Origin: Candidatus Aenigmatarchaeota archaeon
Lineage (GTDB): Archaea > Aenigmatarchaeota > Aenigmatarchaeia > PWEA01 > B50-G16
NCBI GenBank assembly: GCA_003663345.1
Contig: QMZU01000008.1
Location: forward strand, 1 to 14,113
DNA: 14,113 bases
Direction: 5' to 3'
This document shows positions 1 to 5,506 of the stretch, one piece after another (within the stretch, counting starts at the first letter, position 1; each line of letters begins with the position of its first letter). The position numbers and the translations under genes are program-made. The notes below the pieces were generated by a model. That model ran no database searches, had not been told where the DNA came from, and saw only the letters and a list, made by a program, of their open reading frames with translations.

Positions 1-17
1 AGGACGACTATTCTCAC
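1..17 (-). CDS. 5' end of a gene downstream of ndk (partial, unidentified)
   Basis: The ndk stop codon (26-28) overlaps an AGGTGAT ribosome binding site (27-21, minus strand). Three bases later there is a GTG at 17-15, followed by codons reading M-R-I-V-V before the window ends. The same GGTGAT-N3-GTG layout starts the gene at 808, which makes this start credible. Only five codons are visible, so the product cannot be named. The tight spacing implies co-transcription with ndk. In many archaea ndk lies beside ribosomal-protein genes and infB, but five residues cannot test that here. Confidence 0.35.
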
Positions 18-25
18 AGAATCAC

Positions 26-589
26 CTAATGCATAACTCTCCAGTCGTGTCTCTCCCAGTCGAAGAGTTCGTCGATGCTGAACCAGAGGTTTATCTCGTT
101 CTCCGCCTCCTCCTTGCTTCCGGAAGCGTGAACTATGTTCCTCACAGGCCTCCCTCTAGCATCGGCTATTTCATAAGAATCAACTGTAAAGTCTCCTCTG
201 ATGGTTCCTGGTGGCGCGCTGAAAGGATTTGTATCACCAACTATCTTTCTTCCTATCTCTATAGCGTGGTATCCTTCCCAGACCATCGCAACTATCGGTC
301 CTTCTCTGAGGTAATCAACAAGCCACCTTCTGACCCGTTCCGCTATCTCCCTGTCACTCTCTTTGAGTTCGATGCCCTTCTTCCTGAAGGCCTCTCTGGT
401 CTTCTCAGCAAGTTTCTTCATCCACTCGTCCGTCAGGCGATAGTGATTAAGAGCCTGCTCTTCTGTGGGGTGGACCATCTTGATACCCACGAGTTTGAGA
501 CCGCGCTGTTCGAAGCGCTTTATTATCTCTCCAATCAGACCGCGCTGTACCCCATCATGTTTCACAGCCACAAACGTCCTCTCAAGCAT
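26..589 (-). CDS. ndk: nucleoside diphosphate kinase
   Basis: NDK transfers the terminal phosphate of an NTP (usually ATP) to NDPs through a phosphohistidine intermediate, balancing cytoplasmic nucleotide pools. The 187-residue product shows the family order: VKxDGVQRGLIGEII (9-22), HY (49-50), MVWEG (102-106), the TNP and PGTIRGD blocks (120-133), and the active-site His in NIVHAS (His154). It is longer than the usual 140-155 residues because of a charged, probably helical insertion at about 54-93, as in many archaeal NDKs. Two substitutions are unusual: the near-invariant KPDG reads KHDG (10-13), and the SDS after the catalytic His reads SGS. Lys10, Asn151 and His154 remain, so the enzyme is probably active. 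The ATG at 589 has an AGGTG ribosome binding site (599-595) five bases away. Its stop overlaps the ribosome binding site of the next gene. Confidence 0.95.
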   Translation of the reverse strand: MLERTFVAVKHDGVQRGLIGEIIKRFEQRGLKLVGIKMVHPTEEQALNHYRLTDEWMKKLAEKTREAFRKKGIELKESDREIAERVRRWLVDYLREGPIVAMVWEGYHAIEIGRKIVGDTNPFSAPPGTIRGDFTVDSYEIADARGRPVRNIVHASGSKEEAENEINLWFSIDELFDWERHDWRVMH

Positions 590-620
590 TCAAACACCTA
601 ATCTTAAGTGAGAAGCAAAC

Positions 621-630
621 TTTTTAAACT
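621..630 (-). promoter_or_regulatory. possible TATA box for ndk
   Basis: On the minus strand the sequence reads AGTTTAAAAA, with TTTAAAAA at 628-621. This would place transcription start near 600, giving about a ten-base leader that just includes the AGGTG site. The call is weak because AT-rich boxes are common here and ndk could instead be read through from the small ORF upstream. Confidence 0.35.
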
Positions 631-651
631 TTAACTGAAGTTTATGTCATT

Positions 652-744
652 TCAGAACAGATATCCGTAATCCTTTTCATATTCCTCTGCCCAGAACTCT
701 TCAAGCTCTTCCAGAGCTCTTTTGAATTCCTCGACATAATTCAT
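652..744 (-). CDS. possible 30-residue acidic peptide
   Basis: A short ORF with ATG at 744 and TGA at 654-652 encodes 30 residues beginning MNYVEEFKRALEELEEF. Glu and aromatic residues dominate and the pattern suggests one amphipathic helix. An in-frame TAA lies 18 bases upstream of the ATG, so it is not the tail of a longer reading frame. A TTTAAA box at 772-767 sits about 26 bp upstream of the ATG, the right spacing for a leaderless archaeal mRNA. It lies 62 bp upstream of ndk on the same strand and could share its transcript. I recognise no family. It is too short to establish by composition alone, and conservation in relatives would decide. Confidence 0.4.
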   Translation of the reverse strand: MNYVEEFKRALEELEEFWAEEYEKDYGYLF

Positions 745-765
745 ATAAATTGATATATTTTAAAG

Positions 766-777
766 ATTTAAATATTT
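766..777. promoter_or_regulatory. AT-rich palindromic box shared by two divergent small genes
   Basis: ATTTAAAT at 766-773 is a perfect palindrome inside a longer TTTAAATATTT stretch. Read leftward it is about 26 bp before the ATG at 744. Read rightward it predicts transcription start near 795-797, about ten bases before the GTG at 808 and just ahead of its ribosome binding site. It is the only good TATA candidate in this divergent gap and could serve both directions. Confidence 0.5.
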
Positions 778-807
778 AACTATTCATAAGTTGTAAAAGG
801 TGATGAC

Positions 808-1080
808 GTGAATAAATATCTGGACCTTTTGTTTGACGCAATACTGGACAAGAAAACCATGAAAAGTGATGGGGAAGAAATTCCGCTTCTGCCTCAGAGT
901 GATTTCAAAATAGGGATAAAAATGGATTTCTTCGGACCGGGGGCAGAGAGAATACTTCTGGAGATGGAAAAGGATGGAATTGATGAGGTTTCAATTCCCT
1001 ATGAAAACGGTATTTTAAAAGTGAAGGCAGAAAAAGGTAAGGTTCATCTTGAAGGTTACACGAAAGGAGAAGTATTCTGA
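808..1080 (+). CDS. small hypothetical protein (90 aa)
   Basis: I do not recognise this protein. The GTG at 808 is preceded by AAAGGTGAT (796-804), a strong ribosome binding site. The ATG at 802 in another frame stops after two codons, so GTG is the start. The 90 residues contain no membrane segment or signal peptide and no cysteine. The N-terminal 16 or so residues look helical. The rest alternates hydrophobic and charged residues, suggesting beta strands (IGIKMDFFGPG at about 36-46, VSIPY and GILKVKAEKGKVHLEGY near the end). It is therefore probably a small soluble alpha/beta cytoplasmic domain. It is followed after 82 bp by another small orphan gene that has its own promoter, so the two need not be an operon. 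Confidence 0.75.
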   Translation: MNKYLDLLFDAILDKKTMKSDGEEIPLLPQSDFKIGIKMDFFGPGAERILLEMEKDGIDEVSIPYENGILKVKAEKGKVHLEGYTKGEVF

Positions 1081-1110
1081 TTTCTGTTAAGGGTCAAGAT
1101 AATAGAAATC

Positions 1111-1118
1111 TTTATATA
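1111..1118 (+). promoter_or_regulatory. TATA box for the 68-aa coiled-coil gene
   Basis: AAATC-TTTATATA at 1106-1118 is a good BRE/TATA match. Transcription would begin near 1141, giving a leader of about 22 bases that contains the AGGGGGTG ribosome binding site (1149-1156) for the ATG at 1163. Confidence 0.6.
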
Positions 1119-1162
1119 GTCAGGAAGATAATTTAATAACAGCGTTATAGGGGGTGTTGGGT

Positions 1163-1369
1163 ATGTTTGACGAAAGGATAATGGAAAAGGTAAATGAAGA
1201 TATCTGGAAGCTTAATGTAGAAATTAATAGGTATAAAAAGATACTTGAGAACATCAATAAGAATAAAACGAGAAGTAAGTATAGAAACAAAACAACTGTA
1301 AGAAATATCATAAAAGACCTTGAAAGAAGGAAGAGAATGCTCCAGAAGCTCGTTATCGAACAGAATTAA
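1163..1369 (+). CDS. small basic coiled-coil-like protein (68 aa)
   Basis: This is an unrecognised, Lys/Arg/Asn-rich protein. I start it at ATG 1163 rather than the in-frame GTG at 1154, because AGGGGGTG (1149-1156) lies six bases before that ATG and the upstream GTG falls inside the ribosome binding site itself. Residues 1-33 and about 46-66 look like two long amphipathic helices separated by a basic linker rich in Asn, Lys and Thr. This is consistent with a helical hairpin or short coiled coil. The strong positive charge is compatible with nucleic-acid binding, but no known fold was identified and that is inference. Its 3' end overlaps the convergent phospholipase-D-like gene by 17 bp. Its codons are AT-richer than those of the large neighbouring genes. 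Confidence 0.65.
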   Translation: MFDERIMEKVNEDIWKLNVEINRYKKILENINKNKTRSKYRNKTTVRNIIKDLERRKRMLQKLVIEQN

Positions 1370-2486
1370 TGCGTTTTCTTATGATTTCTGTGAAGAAAAG
1401 AAATGAAGTGACCAATACAAGGAGCCATAGGTAATTATCAGTTTCTTCTTCCCAGTCATGTTCAAAAACCTTTTTGAAGTAACCTGAAACCTCATCGCTC
1501 TCTATAATAAGCGCATACTCTCTGTTTCTGGTGATGGAATTTTCGCTCCAGTTTATCGTCGATATTATCGTTACATCATCGGCGACGAACCCCTTCGCAT
1601 GGAGTTTCTCTATGTTTTCTCTGTCCAACAGTTTTGCCTTAGCGTCATTTCTTTTCAGGTATTCAACACTCTTGAGATTCGAATTTGGGTCGTCCTCCCT
1701 GACATTGTACCAGGAGCTGTCCAGCAATACTTTCACAGTTGCTCCTCTCGAAGCTGCATTGACCAAGGACTTCAGTAGAGGATTAAGTTCATCTCCAAAA
1801 TTCCTTCGTATGTAGAACTGCTCAACGAGTATTTGATTGGAGCTGTTGATTACTTCCAGCAGCGGATCGATGGAAGACGGTAGGAAAAGAACCGATATCT
1901 TTTCTGATGGTACCTCAAAACTTTCCGGTTTAAAAACTCCTTTTCGGACCTGTTTCTCTTCTGGTCTGTAGATTCTGTAATCGGAGAGTTCACATCTGAA
2001 CGGTTTTGACTCTTCAAGGTCCTTTTGAAATACTTCAAGGAACTCATCAGCGATTTTCTCGTCATATATAACAGCACCCCAGCCCCTGTTCCCCGCACCA
2101 TCCGGCGGGAAACCATTTCTTCCGAAGTTCTCGGTTGTCACAAGTACCGAGCCGTTGCCTATCATATATTTCGCGTGATGGAATCTCAAATCACCGTTGT
2201 AAAGATAGACACTCGCACCATTTCTCTGCAACTCACAGAGTATCATCTCCTCGATATCCGGTATCCCACCAACCGGACTCCCTTCCAGAAGAATCGTCAC
2301 GTTTCTTCCTTTCAGTAGATCGAGGATTTCAGGGGATGTGATGGTGTAACCCGCCACAAATCTGACCTCTGGTGCGAACTCCTCAAGCACCTGATAGGAT
2401 GAGTCCGGTGAAACGAAAACCGTCACTCTGGAGGCATGCACCGATTGGATCAGGAGAAGAAGTACCACAAACAGAACCCATCTCAT
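1353..2486 (-). CDS. membrane-anchored, extracytoplasmic phospholipase D-like protein
   Basis: The protein (377 aa from ATG 2486) has two PLD catalytic motifs and so belongs to the phospholipase D/nuclease superfamily, which cleaves phosphodiesters through a covalent phosphohistidine. Residue numbers here start at Met 2486. The first motif is HHAKYMIGN (His104, Lys106), with Asn111 where HxKx4D normally has Asp. The second is HAKGFVAD (His296, Lys298, Asp303), followed by the usual STINWSENS with two Asn. A signal peptide spans about 1-18 (ending VHA-S). A single hydrophobic segment at about 352-368 is followed by a basic tail (RKRINSVR), so the catalytic part should lie outside the cell, held by a C-terminal anchor. 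A TTG one codon upstream (2489) is an unlikely start, since a TATA box at 2518-2511 is 28 bp before the ATG. The substrate (lipid, nucleic acid or other) cannot be told. The gene is divergent from the dUTPase-like gene. Confidence 0.85.
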   Translation of the reverse strand: MRWVLFVVLLLLIQSVHASRVTVFVSPDSSYQVLEEFAPEVRFVAGYTITSPEILDLLKGRNVTILLEGSPVGGIPDIEEMILCELQRNGASVYLYNGDLRFHHAKYMIGNGSVLVTTENFGRNGFPPDGAGNRGWGAVIYDEKIADEFLEVFQKDLEESKPFRCELSDYRIYRPEEKQVRKGVFKPESFEVPSEKISVLFLPSSIDPLLEVINSSNQILVEQFYIRRNFGDELNPLLKSLVNAASRGATVKVLLDSSWYNVREDDPNSNLKSVEYLKRNDAKAKLLDRENIEKLHAKGFVADDVTIISTINWSENSITRNREYALIIESDEVSGYFKKVFEHDWEEETDNYLWLLVLVTSFLFFTEIIRKRINSVR

Positions 2487-2523
2487 CAAAAAGAATTAAA
2501 GTGAGTGGTGTTATAAAAGGTTT
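2487..2523. promoter_or_regulatory. 37-bp divergent promoter between PLD-like and dUTPase-like genes
   Basis: The gap holds two boxes facing opposite ways. Read leftward, CCTTTTATAA (2520-2511) lies about 28 bp before the ATG at 2486. Read rightward, the weaker AAAAAGAATTAAAG (2489-2502) lies about 27 bp before the ATG at 2524. AAAAGG at 2515-2520 is also just ahead of the rightward ATG. The two promoters overlap physically, so their polymerase complexes probably compete. Confidence 0.5.
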
Positions 2524-2859
2524 ATGACCGACCTTAGAGAGATATTCGAGCTTCAGAGAAGACTTGATGAGTTCATAGCGAAGGAGAAGTCCTTGAAGGA
2601 ATGGAGTAGAGAAGAATCCATAGACAAGCTGACAACAGCAATGCTGGACGAGGTCATGGAGGTAAAGGAGCACGCCAACTGGAAGTGGTGGAAAAAACCG
2701 AAAGAATGGGATATCGAAGAGATAAAGGAGGAGATGGTGGATATCCTTCACTTCTGGGTTTCACTTTGCCTCCGGCTCGGGATAACGCCTGAGGAGATTT
2801 TTGAAAAATACAAGGAGAAGAACCAGAAGAATATTCAGAGACAGTTGGATGATTACTGA
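2524..2859 (+). CDS. MazG-superfamily / dimeric dUTPase-like nucleotide pyrophosphatase
   Basis: The 111-residue all-helical protein shows the metal-binding signature of the all-alpha NTP pyrophosphatase superfamily: E43xxE46, then E70xxD73 (in EEMVDILHFW). The run NWKWWKKP (52-59) after the first motif, and the phrase DILHFWVSLCLRLG (73-86), resemble the dimeric dUTPase branch (dUTPase_2-like) more than classic MazG. Such enzymes hydrolyse dUTP or other unwanted NTPs to the monophosphate plus pyrophosphate, keeping uracil out of DNA. Substrate choice is inferred from the WKWWK signature only, and dCTP or modified nucleotides are alternatives. The ATG at 2524 is 37 bp from the divergent PLD-like gene. 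The 3' end is 5 bp from the convergent helical orphan. Confidence 0.8.
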   Translation: MTDLREIFELQRRLDEFIAKEKSLKEWSREESIDKLTTAMLDEVMEVKEHANWKWWKKPKEWDIEEIKEEMVDILHFWVSLCLRLGITPEEIFEKYKEKNQKNIQRQLDDY

Positions 2860-2864
2860 CCATC

Positions 2865-3260
2865 TCAAAGGGTTAAATCAATCCAGAATTTTACCTCTCT
2901 CCTCCAATCCCTGTATAATTCTGTCATGAGATATGATATTATTTCATCAAGAACCATCTTGGCCCTTTCCGCATCTTCCAAACCCACACCTTTCGATGGC
3001 ATCATTTCAAGAATGGGTCTGACCTCTTCAAGTTTTCTTATCAACCTATCCACATCATCGCTCCTGTTCATCCAGATATACTCAGAATCCTTGGGGTTTA
3101 TGAGAAGGTTTAGAAGTTTGTCAGAATTCTTGAAATATCCCTTTATGTCTTTCTCACTATCCCTTAGATAGAGAAGGCAGCCACGATAAAGCTTGTTCAT
3201 CTCGTGAACTATATTCGTTCTCTCCATCCAATAACCAGGGTCTGAAATCGCCAAACCCAT
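2865..3260 (-). CDS. helical hypothetical protein downstream of hel308
   Basis: This is an unrecognised 131-residue protein. I choose ATG 3260 over the TTG at 3281 because TATTTAT (3290-3284, minus strand) is centred 27 bp upstream of that ATG, giving a leaderless mRNA, whereas a TTG start would nearly touch the box. The sequence is predicted helical almost throughout, with charged stretches (RDSEKDIKGYF, DDVDRLIRKLEEVRP, DAERAKMVLDEIISYL) and a Trp-rich C-terminus (DWRREVKFWIDL). There is one Cys and no membrane segment or signal peptide. It starts 37 bp after the hel308 stop on the same strand, so it may also be read from hel308. A role in DNA repair would be guilt by association only. Confidence 0.7.
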   Translation of the reverse strand: MGLAISDPGYWMERTNIVHEMNKLYRGCLLYLRDSEKDIKGYFKNSDKLLNLLINPKDSEYIWMNRSDDVDRLIRKLEEVRPILEMMPSKGVGLEDAERAKMVLDEIISYLMTELYRDWRREVKFWIDLTL

Positions 3261-3283
3261 ATTTAGTTGTGAACGGTTCAAAA

Positions 3284-3290
3284 ATAAATA
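3284..3290 (-). promoter_or_regulatory. possible TATA box for the helical orphan gene
   Basis: TATTTAT read on the minus strand is centred 27 bp before ATG 3260, within the 37 bp between the hel308 stop and that gene. It decides the start choice for that gene, but the match is only moderate. Confidence 0.4.
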
Positions 3291-3297
3291 TCTAAAA

Positions 3298-5406
3298 TCA
3301 CTTCTCGCCCAACTGCTCCTTCACGTTCCTGGCGATATTCTCTCCAAGGATTTCGCTCAATCTCTTCAGAGGCGCATTCCTCAACGAGGCAATTGTTCTG
3401 AATCCTGCATCGTAAAGTTTTCTCGCTCTGACTCTTCCTATACCCTTAAGAGCTACAAGCGGAAGCAGCTCCTCCCTCACACCATAGCTCAATCTCGTTC
3501 TCGTTCTCCTTATCGCCTTCACCTTCTCATGTTCGCCCAGAAGTATGGCCAGCTCCTGCGCTGAGTAAAGAAGCCAGTCAGCTATCTCCTTTCTGGTGTA
3601 GAGACCGCCTGGTGAGACGTTGTATTTCTCCAGGAGGTAATCCTCACCCCTCTCGTCACACCACTCCTCGAACATCAGAGCTGTCTTGAATGCAGAGATG
3701 AAGGTATCGTAATCCAGCTCCCATGGCTCAGGTGCGCTTATGCCTCTTCTTCTCACCTCCTCCTCGATCCTCTTGAAATCCAGACGGGATAACCGTAGAG
3801 GTCTCATCTCCCTGGTGTTTGAGACCATGAGAAGCAGGCCAAAGTGGTCAGGGTTCCACCCTCTCAATCTCTGGATGATGTGATAAGCGGTGTCCGGGTC
3901 CAGGTAAAGCTCCGCAACCCTCTTTCCTATTCTGGTGGGCATCATCTCTCTCCCTGTCCATATTATGAACTTTTGCGCTTCCAGGTCCTTGAGTATTCTG
4001 AATATTCTCTCCTCTATCACATCCACATCACCGAACTGATGGGCGAAGAAGGTCTTGGAGAAGAACCTCATAAGCGAATCTTCGGAAGATATTCCTGTGG
4101 CTATCAGGGAAAGAGTGTGCATCCTCAGAACCGGTTCCAACGAGAGTTTTGAGGTTATCTCCTCCGAGTCACGCTCGATAAATCGCCTCGCCAGCTCCTC
4201 TGCCTGGCGGGGGCTATTTGCTATCAGTATCGCCTCACCTTCTTTGTCATATTTCGGGCGCCCTGCCCTTCCAGCCATTTGCTGGTATTCAAGAACAGGA
4301 ATGTAATGCATCCCGTATCCTGGATAGTACCTCATTGCATCTCTTATCAGAACCCTGTAAGCAGGAAGGTTCACACCTGCCGCGAGTGTGGGCGTAGCCG
4401 CTATGACCTTTATTATATTCTTTCTGAATGCCTTCTCTACAAGACTTCTCTGGGTGTTGGTCAGACCAGCGTGATGAAAGGCCGAACCCATTTTGATGCA
4501 CTCAGCCAGTTTCCTGCATTGCTTGGTTGGATGGCTCGTGGATTCCAGAACCTTTCTGGAAATCTCCTCGAGCCCCTTCAAATCCCCCTCGCTGATGAAA
4601 TGGGACGTGAAGATTCCAATCCTTTCCGCTATGCTCTCGGCGTTCCTCCGGGATGAGGCAAAAACCAGCGCCTGTTTGCCCTCTTTGATTGTCAGCTCGG
4701 CCAGGAGCAATTCGGATCGTTCGCTCCCGTTCAGAAGCAGATTTTCCTTCTCCAGAAAGTGTACCTCCCTGCCGTCGCAGACACCCTCGTAAAGCTTCAC
4801 CGGTCTGTAATCCGATTCCACCAGCTCCGCACCGAGCCACTCGGCTATCTCTCTGGAATTGGATATGGTTGCCGAGAGCCCGAGTATCTGGGAATCCGTC
4901 TCTTCCCTCAATCGCGTGAGAACCACCTCAAGTGTGGGTCCCCGTGACTCATCGTTCATGAGATGTATCTCATCAACCACTACCAGACCTACATCTCTGA
5001 TCCATGTGGGGTTGTGACGGAGAAGTGAGTCCATCTTCTCGGATGTGACGATTATCAGGTCATACTTCCCGAGCCATCCATCCGCAGAATCATAATCACC
5101 TACTGACATCGCGACCTTCACACCGAGCTTTTCATAATTGGAGAAATCCTCGTACTTTTCATAAGCCAGGGCTCTGAGCGGAACTATATAAATCGCCTTC
5201 TTCCTCCTTTCAAGGATGTTCTTCAGAATTGCCATCTCGGCTATGAGGGTCTTTCCAGAAGCGGTTGGTGAGGAGACCACCATGCTCTTGAAGTCCAGCA
5301 GCCCCTTCTCAACGGCTTTTCTCTGCGGGGGGTTCAATTCGTTTATTCCAAGGCCTCTGAGATAAGCTTTCACAGAATCCGGAAGGTCAAGGTCCCCCAC
5401 TCTCAT
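3298..5406 (-). CDS. hel308: Hel308 family ATP-dependent DNA helicase
   Basis: Hel308 is a 3'-5' superfamily 2 helicase that acts at stalled or branched replication forks and displaces lagging strands in archaea. The 702-residue product has the usual length and motif order: Q-motif region PPQR (26-29), Walker A SPTASGKT (46-53), DEIH (145-148), SAT (178-180), ATPTLAAGVNLP (337-348) and QMAGRAGR (376-383). A winged-helix/ratchet region (about 400-640) and a C-terminal helix-hairpin-helix (VALKGIGRVRARKLYDAGF, 651-669) follow. I start at ATG 5406. The frame stays open to 5733, but the extra 109 codons are antisense to the neighbouring ATPase and match nothing in Hel308, while the family N-terminus (LDLPDSVKAYLRGLGI) begins here. 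A TATA box is 26 bp upstream and a perfect palindrome lies between box and start. Confidence 0.96.
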   Translation of the reverse strand: MRVGDLDLPDSVKAYLRGLGINELNPPQRKAVEKGLLDFKSMVVSSPTASGKTLIAEMAILKNILERRKKAIYIVPLRALAYEKYEDFSNYEKLGVKVAMSVGDYDSADGWLGKYDLIIVTSEKMDSLLRHNPTWIRDVGLVVVDEIHLMNDESRGPTLEVVLTRLREETDSQILGLSATISNSREIAEWLGAELVESDYRPVKLYEGVCDGREVHFLEKENLLLNGSERSELLLAELTIKEGKQALVFASSRRNAESIAERIGIFTSHFISEGDLKGLEEISRKVLESTSHPTKQCRKLAECIKMGSAFHHAGLTNTQRSLVEKAFRKNIIKVIAATPTLAAGVNLPAYRVLIRDAMRYYPGYGMHYIPVLEYQQMAGRAGRPKYDKEGEAILIANSPRQAEELARRFIERDSEEITSKLSLEPVLRMHTLSLIATGISSEDSLMRFFSKTFFAHQFGDVDVIEERIFRILKDLEAQKFIIWTGREMMPTRIGKRVAELYLDPDTAYHIIQRLRGWNPDHFGLLLMVSNTREMRPLRLSRLDFKRIEEEVRRRGISAPEPWELDYDTFISAFKTALMFEEWCDERGEDYLLEKYNVSPGGLYTRKEIADWLLYSAQELAILLGEHEKVKAIRRTRTRLSYGVREELLPLVALKGIGRVRARKLYDAGFRTIASLRNAPLKRLSEILGENIARNVKEQLGEK

Positions 5407-5421
5407 AGAGAATGATTCTCT
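5407..5421. promoter_or_regulatory. perfect 15-bp palindrome at the hel308 start (operator candidate)
   Basis: AGAGAAT-G-ATTCTCT is a perfect 7+1+7 inverted repeat ending one base before the hel308 ATG and beginning 8 bp from its TATA box. In that position a bound dimeric repressor would block polymerase or the start site. The flanks do not extend the symmetry. It could also form a small hairpin, but if hel308 is leaderless it would not be in the mRNA. Confidence 0.5.
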
Positions 5422-5427
5422 GGAAAG

Positions 5428-5435
5428 GTTTATAA
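5428..5435 (-). promoter_or_regulatory. TATA box for hel308
   Basis: On the minus strand AGTTATAAACC places TTATAAA at 5435-5429, centred 26 bp upstream of the ATG at 5406. This predicts a leaderless transcript and supports that start over the longer open frame. Confidence 0.65.
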
Positions 5436-5471
5436 CTGTGCATGAAGATTTTCTTCTAAAATTTAATACAT

Positions 5472-5488
5472 AAAAATATATAAATATA
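5472..5488 (+). promoter_or_regulatory. TATA box for the DUF4143-type ATPase
   Basis: AAAAATATATAAATATA is a strong, extended TATA region centred about 26 bp upstream of the ATG at 5507. No ribosome binding site precedes the ATG (ACAAACT), so the mRNA is probably leaderless. Confidence 0.65.
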
Positions 5489-5506
5489 TGTAACAAATTA
5501 CAAACT

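Noticed and set aside
29..601. 190-codon plus-strand ORF covering ndk
   Set aside because: It is the exact antisense of a conserved ndk with strong family motifs. It has no promoter or ribosome binding site and no recognisable sequence.
800..806. GTGATGA as a C/D-box guide RNA box C
   Set aside because: No box D or C'/D' motif follows at the expected spacing. The sequence is better explained as the ribosome binding site of the gene at 808.
1154..1162. GTG at 1154 as the start of the small coiled-coil gene
   Set aside because: This GTG is part of the AGGGGGTG ribosome binding site that serves ATG 1163.
3844..4947. Several short plus- and minus-strand ORFs within hel308
   Set aside because: They overlap each other and a well-supported helicase frame, and their sequences show no domain.
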